Positions 34,496-40,856 of a DNA stretch of 40,856 bases are shown piece after piece. The DNA lies in assembly GCA_017439185.1 (NCBI GenBank), contig JAFRTM010000024.1, forward strand, positions 1 to 40,856. The letters are read 5' to 3'. Within the stretch, counting starts at the first letter, position 1. Each line of letters starts with the position of its first letter. Below the pieces are notes generated by a model, which saw only the letters and a program-made list of their open reading frames with translations, was not told the origin of the DNA and searched no databases. The translations under genes were made by a program, and so were the position numbers. The DNA is from Bacteroidales bacterium. GTDB lineage: Bacteria > Bacteroidota > Bacteroidia > Bacteroidales > P3.

Positions 34496-36022
34496 TTATT
34501 TTTTGTTTCTCAGCCACTCTTCCACCCTTGCTATGTCGTCGTAGAACGGTGTGTCCTCTACGAATTTCGGCACCATAGCCCTCACCTGCCCGTATGCCTC
34601 ACGTGTGGCCGGAGCCAGCTTGCCGCTTATCTCCAGACAGTCGGTGGCTTGCGCCAAGGCGATGTATTGTATTGCCAGCACCTGATAGCAGTTGTCTATC
34701 ACACGTTTGGTGAGCAGCGCCGTATTGGTTCCCATGCTCACAATGTCCTGGTTGTCGTTGTTGTTGGGTATCGAATGCACATAGTTGGGCATAGCCAGAG
34801 TCTGACATTCCGCCGTGGTGCTGGTGGCTGTAAACTGGCACGCCTGCATGCCGTAGTTCAGCCCGAGCACTCCCATATTCAGGAACGGCGGTAATATCTC
34901 GTTTATGCGGTCGTGGAACAAGTAGTTCAGTTGTCGTTCCGCAGTCATCGCCAGTCTCACCATTGCTATCTTCACCTTGTCCTCTTCGAGCGATATGTAG
35001 TCACCGTGGAAGTTGCCCCCGTGATACACGTTCTTGCTCTCCGGATCCACTATCGGGTTGTCACAAGCGCTCACCAGCTCTTCCTCTATGACCCTGCGGG
35101 AATTCTCCAGCGTCTCGGCGATAGGTCCCAATATCTGTGGGGTGCAGCGCAGCGAGTAATAGGCTTGCACCTTGTCTTTGAACACACGCTCTTCTTTGTG
35201 GCCTCCGTCGTACAGCAGGTGTTCCCTTTTCTTCAGGCACTGGCTACCTTTCGCCAGTTTCCTCATCCTGGCAGCCACCTGCTGCTGGCCGCTGTGGCGG
35301 CGGCAGCCGTTCAGCACTTCCGACATCCAGTCGTCGTACGAGCCCGCTATCTCGTTCATCCACACTCCTGCCAGCTCCGCCCATCCGAGCAGCCGCTCGG
35401 CATAGTGCTGGTTCACCACCGATATTCCGGTCATCACGCTGGTGCCATTAGTTATCGAAAGACCTTCGCGGATATATATCTTCAGCGGCTCCAGCCCGTT
35501 TTCCTTCATCACCTCGGCGGTCGCTCGCCATTCTCCCTTCCAGTGCACCTTGCCTTCGCCAATCAGCGTCAGCGCTATATGTGCCAGCTGCACCAGGTCG
35601 CCGCTGGCTCCCACGCTGCCGTGCTGGGGAATAAAGGGATAGATGCCCCTATTGATAAACTCCACCAGGAGTCGTGCCACGTCGCTGTGCACGCCGCTCT
35701 TGGCCTGCATCACCGTTCCCAGCCGCGCTATCATGGCAGCTTTCACATAGATGTCCTCAAGCGGTTCTCCGGCGCCTGTCGAGTGGCTACGGATGATGTT
35801 GTACTGCAACTCCTTCAGCCGCTCGTCATCGACCCGCCACTGGGCCATGGGACCGAATCCCGTGTTGATGCCGTAGATAATCTTCTCCTTGGCGAATGAT
35901 TGCAGAAAACGGTAGCACTCGTCAACTTTCTTCACCATATCGTCCGTGAGGGCCATTTTTTCGCCTCCAAACAATATCTTCTCTACGTTCTCGTAGCCAA
36001 ATATGTTCCTATTCCCTTCCAT
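34496..36022 (-). CDS. Aromatic amino acid ammonia-lyase, probably tyrosine ammonia-lyase
   Basis: 508 residues. The MIO cofactor triad is Ala139-Ser140-Gly141 (GSVGASGDLVQL). Catalytic Tyr50 lies in IYGINTGFGPMAQ, and the selectivity region reads LQYNIIRSHS. VYHGGNFHGDYISLE and HSIPNNNDNQDIVSMGTN complete the family pattern. The sequence closely follows my memory of flavobacterial tyrosine ammonia-lyases from flexirubin clusters. It would deaminate tyrosine to 4-coumarate. Histidine lyase is the main alternative, but no hutU, hutI or formiminotransferase gene is nearby, while fabG, KS, ACP and methyltransferase genes follow. It is the first gene of the operon, under the promoter at 36086-36093. 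Confidence 0.88.
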   Translation of the reverse strand: MEGNRNIFGYENVEKILFGGEKMALTDDMVKKVDECYRFLQSFAKEKIIYGINTGFGPMAQWRVDDERLKELQYNIIRSHSTGAGEPLEDIYVKAAMIARLGTVMQAKSGVHSDVARLLVEFINRGIYPFIPQHGSVGASGDLVQLAHIALTLIGEGKVHWKGEWRATAEVMKENGLEPLKIYIREGLSITNGTSVMTGISVVNQHYAERLLGWAELAGVWMNEIAGSYDDWMSEVLNGCRRHSGQQQVAARMRKLAKGSQCLKKREHLLYDGGHKEERVFKDKVQAYYSLRCTPQILGPIAETLENSRRVIEEELVSACDNPIVDPESKNVYHGGNFHGDYISLEEDKVKIAMVRLAMTAERQLNYLFHDRINEILPPFLNMGVLGLNYGMQACQFTATSTTAECQTLAMPNYVHSIPNNNDNQDIVSMGTNTALLTKRVIDNCYQVLAIQYIALAQATDCLEISGKLAPATREAYGQVRAMVPKFVEDTPFYDDIARVEEWLRNKK

Positions 36023-36048
36023 TATTTTTTACATATCATTATTCCTCA

Positions 36049-36067
36049 GCAACTTACGCCAAGTTGC
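36049..36067 (-). promoter_or_regulatory. Leader hairpin upstream of the ammonia-lyase gene
   Basis: GCAACTT (36049-36055) and AAGTTGC (36061-36067) form a 7-bp stem with a 5-nt loop inside the predicted leader of the 13-gene operon, 27 bp before the start codon. It could influence translation or mRNA stability; no known riboswitch matches. Confidence 0.4.
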
Positions 36068-36085
36068 CAAGATTTATCCTAACTG

Positions 36086-36093
36086 CAAATATA
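36086..36093 (-). promoter_or_regulatory. -7 promoter element of the 13-gene aryl-lipid-type operon
   Basis: On the minus strand TATATTTG (36086-36093) fits TAnnTTTG. No TTG is found at -33, so an activator may be needed. The predicted leader is about 55 nt. The following stretch, 36094-36190, is AT-rich with nothing recognisable. Confidence 0.55.
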
Positions 36094-36192
36094 CGAATTA
36101 TTTTTTATATAATAATGTTTCCATAAATATTTATATTCTGCGGTCAGAATCCGCCGTTCTGTAACCGGCTAATAATGATAGCCTTGTACAAC

Positions 36193-36227
36193 AAGAGGAG
36201 ACTCCCCGTCTTGGGGAGTCTCCTCTT
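36193..36227 (-). terminator. Terminator of the 2-oxoacid oxidoreductase operon
   Basis: AAGAGGAGACTCCCC (36193-36207) pairs perfectly over 15 bp with GGGGAGTCTCCTCTT (36213-36227) around a 5-nt loop, 19 bp beyond the stop of the last gene. The T run on the minus strand is weak, but the stem is very stable. Confidence 0.8.
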
Positions 36228-36245
36228 TCTCTATCGCCTTTTTGC

Positions 36246-36797
36246 TTAGAGGACCTGTACCGGCTCGATCAAGCCTTTACCGATCTCTATAGCTTCCTCG
36301 TTCTGAGGGATGAGGTTCCAGTGACGCTGAGGCAGCGAGTGCTCGAGACCTTCGTGGATATACTTGGGCTCCACGATCGGTTTCAGCTTCAGGAAGCCGC
36401 CGAGGACCACCATGTTGAACACCTTGGAGATACCCATCTCCTGAGCCTTGGCGGTAGCAGCGATCTTGTAGATGCTGATATCCTTGCGCGTAGGCTCGTG
36501 GGTGATGCCGTTGGGGTCGTAGATCAGCAGTCCGCCAGGCTTCACGCTGCTCTCAAACTTATCCAGCGACTGCTGGTTGAGGATGATAGCGGTGTCAAAC
36601 TGGTTGATGATGGGCGAGCTGATGCGCTCGTCGCTGATGATGACACTCACGTTGGCGGTACCGCCACGCATCTCGGGACCGTAGCTGGGCATCCAGCTAA
36701 CCTCTTTATCCTGCATTACTCCGGAATAGGCCAATATCTTACCCATTGAGAGAACTCCCTGTCCTCCGAATCCGGCTATGATTATTTCTTCTGTCAT
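36246..36797 (-). CDS. 2-oxoacid:ferredoxin oxidoreductase gamma subunit
   Basis: 183 residues. It has the gamma-domain pattern AGFGGQGVLSMGKILA followed by SWMPSYGPEMRGGTANVSV. With the alpha, beta and ferredoxin-like subunits encoded just upstream it forms an enzyme that oxidatively decarboxylates a 2-oxoacid with CoA and reduces ferredoxin. The genes match the VorB-annotated (branched-chain 2-oxoacid) or Kor-type sets of Bacteroidales; the true substrate (2-oxoglutarate or branched-chain oxoacid) is not decidable here. It is the last gene of the operon. Confidence 0.92.
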   Translation of the reverse strand: MTEEIIIAGFGGQGVLSMGKILAYSGVMQDKEVSWMPSYGPEMRGGTANVSVIISDERISSPIINQFDTAIILNQQSLDKFESSVKPGGLLIYDPNGITHEPTRKDISIYKIAATAKAQEMGISKVFNMVVLGGFLKLKPIVEPKYIHEGLEHSLPQRHWNLIPQNEEAIEIGKGLIEPVQVL

Positions 36798-36837
36798 TGT
36801 TTCTTTGTTTTTGTTTGTTAATAAAACCTTTTGGGCA

Positions 36838-37686
36838 TTACTGCATCACTGTCAGAGGATGGTCAACGGCGAGGCGTGCCACATCGACGTTCTCGACCAG
36901 TTTGCCTTCCACCTTGATGTCTCCTACGGGGTAGTTCGGCATCATGTTGTCTTCCATCCACTTGTTGGCCTGTACCGGGGTCATCTTCCAGCCGCTGTTG
37001 CAGTTGGAGAGGATTTCCACGAAGCTCAAGCCCTTCTTCAGTTTCTGGTTCTCGAAAGCCTGACGTATGGCAGCTTTGGCCTTGCGCACGGCCTGCGGAG
37101 TCTGCACGCTCTGACGGGTCACGTAGTAGGTGCCCGGGAGGGTGGCGATCAGCTCGGTAATACGCAGCGGGTAGCCGTTGATATCGACCCTACGGCCGTA
37201 AGGCGTGGTGGCGCTCTTCATGCCGATCAGCGTGGTGGGAGCCATCTGTCCGCCCGTCATACCGTAGATACCGTTGTTGACGAAGATCATGGTGATATTC
37301 TCACCGCGGTTGCAGGCGTGAATAGTCTCAGCCGTTCCGATAGCTGCGAGGTCGCCGTCGCCCTGGTAGGTGAACACGAAAGTGTCGGGGTTCAGCCTCT
37401 TCACAGCGGTAGCCAGTGCGGGAGCACGGCCGTGGGCTGCCTCCTGGAAGTCCACGTCGAAATAGTTGTATGCCAGCACGGAGCATCCCACAGGGCTTAC
37501 GCCTACGGTCTTGTCCTGGATGCCCATCTCGTCGATCACTTCGGCGACGAGGCGGTGGGTGGTGCCGTGGCCGCAGCCCGGGCAGTAGTGCATCACGGCG
37601 TCCGTGAGTACTTTGGTCTTGGTGTAAACCTCGGTGTAACCTTGGTTCAACAGCTCTTGTTTGCGAGCTTCTATATCTTGATTCAT
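36838..37686 (-). CDS. 2-oxoacid:ferredoxin oxidoreductase beta subunit (TPP-binding)
   Basis: 282 residues with start MNQDIEARKQELL at 37686. The frame is open 25 codons further, but that extension is only a translation of the 8-bp repeats in the intergenic gap. It contains the cluster/TPP residues YCPGCGHGTTHR, the TPP motif GDGDLAAIG, and NNGIYGMTGGQMAPTT. It binds thiamine diphosphate and probably part of a 4Fe-4S site and performs the decarboxylation with the alpha subunit. Gap to the gamma gene is 40 bp. Confidence 0.93.
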   Translation of the reverse strand: MNQDIEARKQELLNQGYTEVYTKTKVLTDAVMHYCPGCGHGTTHRLVAEVIDEMGIQDKTVGVSPVGCSVLAYNYFDVDFQEAAHGRAPALATAVKRLNPDTFVFTYQGDGDLAAIGTAETIHACNRGENITMIFVNNGIYGMTGGQMAPTTLIGMKSATTPYGRRVDINGYPLRITELIATLPGTYYVTRQSVQTPQAVRKAKAAIRQAFENQKLKKGLSFVEILSNCNSGWKMTPVQANKWMEDNMMPNYPVGDIKVEGKLVENVDVARLAVDHPLTVMQ

Positions 37687-37703
37687 ATTCTTCAAATTAT
37701 TTT

Positions 37704-37786
37704 GTTGATACGTTGATATGCTGATATGTTGATATGTTTTTCGCGTCAGGTTTCTTATCAACGGATAAACCTATCAACTTATCAAC
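37704..37786. repeat. 8-bp tandem repeats with an inverted counterpart between alpha and beta genes
   Basis: Four 8-bp units (GTTGATAC, GTTGATAT, GCTGATAT, GTTGATAT) cover 37704-37735. TATCAAC then appears three times in reverse sense (37756-37762, 37772-37778, 37780-37786). The two sets can pair in several registers, giving a hairpin in the operon mRNA between the alpha and beta genes. Confidence 0.7.
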
Positions 37787-37789
37787 GAT

Positions 37790-38872
37790 TTACTTTATAA
37801 TTTTGTTTTCCAATGCTTCGAGGACCTCTGTGGGGGTCGGGATGATACCGCCGAAACGGCCGAAGTGCTCGGTCTTCACACCGCAAGCGGTGGCAAGCTT
37901 CACATCTTCGATCATCTGACCGGCGCTCATCTCCACGCAGAGGATGCCTTTCACGTGTTTCGCCACCTCGGCCAGCTGTTTGGTCGGGAACGGGAACAGG
38001 GTTATCAGGCGGAACAAGCCAACCTTGATGCCTTTTTCGCGAGCCATCTGCATAGCCTTCATAGCTATACGGCTGCTCGAGCCGTAGGCCACGAAGATAT
38101 AGTCGGCATCTTCGCAGTTCAGCATCTCGTAGCGCACCTCTTTCTCTTTCATCTCGGCATATTTGGCCTGCAGTTTCAGGTTGAACACCTCCTGGCGGGA
38201 GCTCTCGAGCTCGAGCGAAGTGATGATGTTGTGAGGACGGTTGGCAGGTTTGCCCCAGGTGCCCCACGGAGCGTTCTTACGACGTTCTTCCTCGGTCCAG
38301 CGGGGAACATAGTCGCGGGTGTAGAGCTTCTCCATGCACTGTCCGATAGCACCGTCCGAGAGGATCAGCACGGGGTTACGGTATTTGAAGGCGATGTCCC
38401 AAGCGTCGAACACAAAGTCGTACATCTCCTGCACGCTGGCCGGAGCCAGGGTGTAGAGCTGATAGTCGCCGTGTCCGCCACCCTTCACGCTCTGGAAATA
38501 GTCGCTCTGCGACGGCTGTATCGTTCCCAGTCCGGGACCGCCACGCATGACGTTCACCACCAGGCAGGGAATTTCGGCGCCGGCCAGGTAGGTCAGACCT
38601 TCCTGCATCAGCGATATTCCGGGGCTCGACGACGAGGTGGCCACCTTCTTTCCGGTAGCGGCTCCGCCGTACACCATATTGATAGAAGCCATCTCACTCT
38701 CAGCCTGTAACACCGTCATTCCGGTGGTCTCCCACGGTTTCTCTGCCATCAACGTTTCCATTACTTCCGACTGCGGGGTGATAGGATATCCGAAATAACC
38801 GTCCGTACCACTGGCAATCATTGCGCGAGCAATTGCTTCATTGCCCTTCATCAATTTCAGTTCTTTTGCCAT
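37790..38872 (-). CDS. vorB: 2-oxoacid:ferredoxin oxidoreductase alpha subunit (VorB-type)
   Basis: 360 residues. The N-terminal pyrimidine-binding domain contains GYPITPQSEVMETL and the QAESEMASINMVYGGAATGKKVATSSSSPG block (spread over two adjacent strands), which is diagnostic of alpha subunits. GGPGLGTIQPSQSDYF follows. The C-terminal domain covers about 240-360. The name VorB (3-methyl-2-oxobutanoate) follows common annotation; substrate preference is inferred only. Gap to the beta gene is 103 bp and contains repeats. Confidence 0.9.
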   Translation of the reverse strand: MAKELKLMKGNEAIARAMIASGTDGYFGYPITPQSEVMETLMAEKPWETTGMTVLQAESEMASINMVYGGAATGKKVATSSSSPGISLMQEGLTYLAGAEIPCLVVNVMRGGPGLGTIQPSQSDYFQSVKGGGHGDYQLYTLAPASVQEMYDFVFDAWDIAFKYRNPVLILSDGAIGQCMEKLYTRDYVPRWTEEERRKNAPWGTWGKPANRPHNIITSLELESSRQEVFNLKLQAKYAEMKEKEVRYEMLNCEDADYIFVAYGSSSRIAMKAMQMAREKGIKVGLFRLITLFPFPTKQLAEVAKHVKGILCVEMSAGQMIEDVKLATACGVKTEHFGRFGGIIPTPTEVLEALENKIIK

Positions 38873-38887
38873 AATTCTTTCTTTTGG

Positions 38888-38948
38888 GTGATCTGTGATC
38901 CGTGATTGTCTCTCTTCCGATTCCTCTCACTGACCACTTCTCACAGAT
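38888..38948. repeat. Heptad repeats between ferredoxin and alpha-subunit genes
   Basis: GTGATCT, GTGATCC and GTGATTG (38888-38908) are followed by TCACTGA, CCACTTC and TCACAGA (38927-38947). ATCTGTGA (38891-38898) and TCACAGAT (38941-38948) are perfect inverted copies and could form a hairpin. The minus-strand reading of the second block resembles the heptads in the S8 protease gene. Confidence 0.65.
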
Positions 38949-39167
38949 TTAACACTTGATTTTGTACACAGAGATTACACCATCGGGGCATACCATTGCG
39001 CAGCTTGCGCATCCTATGCACTTGTCATTCACGGTCTCGGTATAGTTGTAACCTTTGCCGTTCACATTCTTCGACAACGCGATACATTGCATCGGGCATG
39101 CTGCCAAGCATACGGCGCAGCCTTTGCAACGCTCCGTATCGATAACGATTTGTCCTTTAAATGCCAT
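38949..39167 (-). CDS. Two-cluster 4Fe-4S ferredoxin-like subunit of the oxidoreductase
   Basis: 72 residues with two CxxCxxCxxxCP motifs: Cys14/17/20/24 (CKGCAVCLAACP) and Cys50/53/56/60 (CIGCASCAMVCP). It is the delta subunit that passes electrons between the TPP site and free ferredoxin. As first gene of the operon it sits about 57 bp after the promoter at 39224-39253. Confidence 0.95.
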   Translation of the reverse strand: MAFKGQIVIDTERCKGCAVCLAACPMQCIALSKNVNGKGYNYTETVNDKCIGCASCAMVCPDGVISVYKIKC

Positions 39168-39223
39168 AATTTTAGTTTTATGTGATTAATAATTGATAAT
39201 TTTTACCCTTACAAAGTGGACTG

Positions 39224-39253
39224 CAAAGATACACATTTTTTCTTACACTGCAA
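39224..39253 (-). promoter_or_regulatory. Promoter of the 2-oxoacid oxidoreductase operon
   Basis: Read on the minus strand: TTG (39251-39253), 19 bp, TATCTTTG (39224-39231), an exact match to the Bacteroidota consensus. Confidence 0.75.
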
Positions 39254-39293
39254 GCTTTTTTACAATAAAATTATCAACAATATATATATATCG

Positions 39294-39830
39294 CTAATTA
39301 TCAGGCCCATTATAAAACGTCCGAAGTGCCTGTTCCGCCCTTTTCTTATAAAACAGATATTTTGCACTATCAACCGGCATAAAATCGGCATAACCAGAAC
39401 ACAGTTCCGCCATTCCAGATGCGGCAGAATACGAAGACAGTGGTGCATCGTCTAAAAGCGTATCAGCGGCATATTTAAGATAGGGGAAAATTATAGAAAT
39501 CCAGACCGAATCCTTGTTCAAAGAATCATTGAGCAATATACAATCTGCAAATTGTTGCGCAGCAAAAGGATCTCCATATTTCTCAGCAAGAATAAATGAA
39601 TACATTGCATAATCCCTGTCAGTCACCCGCCCATTTTTGCTGCTCATATTAATATTTTGCTTGCCATACTCATTCAAATCTCCCATAAAAATATTACGGT
39701 CTGCCCTGCTGAGCTCCGACAAACACTTATCAGAAACCCTGTCACCATTAGTGTTTCTATGATAAAGATACCCTACAAGAACCAATAGGACAATTATTAG
39801 ACTCGATTCTATAACTATAGCCACTTTCAT
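39294..39830 (-). CDS. Membrane-anchored protein of unknown function
   Basis: 178 residues. An N-terminal signal anchor (IVIESSLIIVLLVLVGYLY) is followed by a soluble helical domain, probably periplasmic. YSFILAEKYGDPFAAQQFADCIL looks like a pair of Sel1/TPR-type helices, but I cannot assign a family. Base composition is clearly more AT-rich than neighbouring genes, which may point to recent acquisition or low expression. A consensus promoter at 39896-39925 supports it as a real single-gene unit. It ends about 40 bp upstream of the oxidoreductase promoter in the same direction. Confidence 0.65.
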   Translation of the reverse strand: MKVAIVIESSLIIVLLVLVGYLYHRNTNGDRVSDKCLSELSRADRNIFMGDLNEYGKQNINMSSKNGRVTDRDYAMYSFILAEKYGDPFAAQQFADCILLNDSLNKDSVWISIIFPYLKYAADTLLDDAPLSSYSAASGMAELCSGYADFMPVDSAKYLFYKKRAEQALRTFYNGPDN

Positions 39831-39895
39831 ATTATTACAATGATTAGTTTTTCATTAAACCACTCTACTTCGTAAAAAAACGCACATTGACAATG

Positions 39896-39925
39896 CAAAG
39901 ATACAAACAATTTTCCACTCCACAA
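39896..39925 (-). promoter_or_regulatory. Promoter of the orphan membrane-anchored protein gene
   Basis: On the minus strand TTG (39923-39925), 19 bp spacing, then TATCTTTG (39896-39903). It is 66 bp before the start codon at 39830. The other bases of 39831-40109 are AT-rich and show nothing else I can name. Confidence 0.72.
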
Positions 39926-40109
39926 CACCCCCCAAAAAATTTTAACACTTCCCCCAACAAAACCACCCACTTTTACCTCCAAATACATCAAAATCCAATC
40001 ATATAGTTATCATAGACTTGATACCTACTTGAGTCCTATGTGTCAGTAACTTACAAAAAACCATAAAAATAATTTTCCCAAAAAACTTCGCCATTTAAAA
40101 ACTTCTTTG

Positions 40110-40117
40110 TACCTTTG
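40110..40117 (+). promoter_or_regulatory. -7 promoter element of the DUF6266-like gene
   Basis: TACCTTTG at 40110-40117 fits TAnnTTTG; a TTCG at 40087-40090 is a poor -33 match. It is 20 bp before the ATG at 40137. Confidence 0.5.
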
Positions 40118-40136
40118 CCCCATCATTTCACTTCTT

Positions 40137-40856
40137 ATGGCAACAAATTGTTCGTTAAACCATTGGTCCGGCAACGTAGGAGGAATCATCGGCTACACCG
40201 TCCGCGGCCACCGCTACCTCCGCTCCATGCCCGCCCACGTCCGCAACCCGCGCACACCCGCCCAGCAGGCCCACCGTTCCCACTTCTCCCTCGTCTCCAC
40301 CTTCATCCACACCCTCGGCCCCATCTACAAGCTCGGCTACCGCTACCACAACCCCGACCTCTCCCCACGCGCCAACCTCTTCCACCACATCTTCTACGAC
40401 GCCGTAAACCCGGAAACCCTCACCCTCGACCCCGCCCGAGTCCTCATCTCCCGCGGCACCCTCTCAACCTTCCAACCCACACAAGTCACTCACACCGAGA
40501 CCTCCATCTCCCTGCGCTGGCACCTAACCCAAGGCACCCCACAAGACCAGCTCCACCTCCTCCTCTACAACGTAACCCAAGCCACCTCTCGCCCCTACTA
40601 CAACGCCGCCACCCGCGCCACCGCCCACCTAACCCTTACCCTCCCCGCCACCTGGGACCCCACCGACCACATTATATTATACGCCTTCTGGCACAACCCC
40701 AACACCCACGCCAACTCCGACTCCACCATACCCCTCCAACTAAACAATCCAAGCAATCAAGACGAATACAATCAGCAACTTACCCACCTCTCTCAAACCC
40801 TAACCCACTCCCACCGCCACCCCATAACACCCAAACTCCTCGCCAAAATCCACAAA
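40137..40856 (+). CDS. DUF6266-like protein, 3' end beyond the window
   Basis: 240 codons are open to the last base of the window, with no stop, so the gene is partial. The start MATNCSLNHWSGNVGGIIGYTVRG, then RYLRSMPAHVRNPRTPAQQAHRSHF, agrees with the N-terminal pattern of DUF6266 proteins of Bacteroidota (a Gly-rich opening, an Arg-containing strand and a T-x-AQQ-x-x-R-x-x-F helix). These proteins have no known function. The remaining sequence is rich in Thr, His, Leu and Pro. The coding strand is extraordinarily C-rich (for example 31 C to 7 G in 40561-40620), more than any neighbour. Confidence 0.7.
   Translation, partial: MATNCSLNHWSGNVGGIIGYTVRGHRYLRSMPAHVRNPRTPAQQAHRSHFSLVSTFIHTLGPIYKLGYRYHNPDLSPRANLFHHIFYDAVNPETLTLDPARVLISRGTLSTFQPTQVTHTETSISLRWHLTQGTPQDQLHLLLYNVTQATSRPYYNAATRATAHLTLTLPATWDPTDHIILYAFWHNPNTHANSDSTIPLQLNNPSNQDEYNQQLTHLSQTLTHSHRHPITPKLLAKIHK

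Noticed and set aside
34496-36022. Histidine ammonia-lyase (HutH) assignment
   Set aside because: No other histidine-utilisation genes are nearby, and the sequence and operon resemble flexirubin tyrosine ammonia-lyases; not fully excluded without an assay.
37687-37761. N-terminal extension of the beta subunit
   Set aside because: It merely translates the 8-bp repeats; the family N-terminus begins at MNQDIEARK.
37704-38948. CRISPR-like array
   Set aside because: Units are 7-8 bp without spacers of regular length and no cas gene is present.

Overview
This window looks like a chromosomal segment of an anaerobic Bacteroidota, most probably a member of the Bacteroidales. The evidence is the recurring TAnnTTTG promoter element (nine sites, three with an ideally placed TTG 19 bp upstream), gldF/gldG homologues, a DUF6266-type protein, a four-subunit 2-oxoacid:ferredoxin oxidoreductase, and many lipid A and envelope genes. 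I see no tRNA, rRNA, CRISPR array, transposase or phage structural module. The genus cannot be read from the sequence alone.

Layout. (1) 1-2821: a secreted subtilisin-like (S8) protease with a long leader and a beta-rich C-terminus. (2) 2823-5377, minus: a coiled-coil envelope protein and hisS. Divergent from hisS is a DUF389 membrane protein (5484-6794). (3) 6781-20917, minus: a tightly packed run of 12 genes with gaps of 38 bp or less. It holds a degenerate M28 peptidase homologue, gldF, gldG, a DUF4340 protein, surE, a small membrane protein, an lpxB-spoIID fusion, a thioredoxin-like protein, ftsY, rimO, a Wzz-like protein and an O-antigen ligase/polymerase-like protein. One promoter at 20979-21008 could serve them all. 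(4) 20918-21618: a 700-bp gene-free stretch with a large inverted-repeat structure. (5) rpsO and pnp on the plus strand, ending in two hairpins, the second shared with lpxK. (6) 24276-36022, minus: a 13-gene operon. It starts with an aromatic amino acid lyase very like flavobacterial tyrosine ammonia-lyase, followed by FabG, an O-methyltransferase, an LpxL-like acyltransferase, a hotdog thioesterase, a ketosynthase, a KS-like fragment, an ACP, a KS-KS fusion, a small multidrug-resistance-like membrane protein, a LolA-like protein, a DPM1/ArnC-like glycosyltransferase and lpxK. (7) 36246-39167, minus: a ferredoxin-dependent 2-oxoacid oxidoreductase operon. (8) 39294-39830: an orphan membrane-anchored protein. 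(9) 40137 to the window end: the 5' part of a DUF6266-like gene with extreme C-richness.

The most interesting system is region 6. It resembles the aryl-polyene/flexirubin type of pathway, in which a tyrosine-derived 4-coumaroyl starter is extended by a dedicated type II fatty acid-like system and placed in the outer membrane. This version is compact: no CoA/ACP ligase, dedicated dehydratase or MMPL exporter is visible, while a sugar-lipid pair (GT2 plus SMR-like) and lpxK are built in. Its product is unknown.

A second theme is short tandem repeats of 7, 8 and 11 bp. They occur between genes and also inside at least three coding sequences: the S8 protease, the lpxB-spoIID junction and a ketosynthase. 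At the lpxB-spoIID junction an 11-bp unit lies exactly where the two reading frames join, so copy-number change would make or break the fusion.
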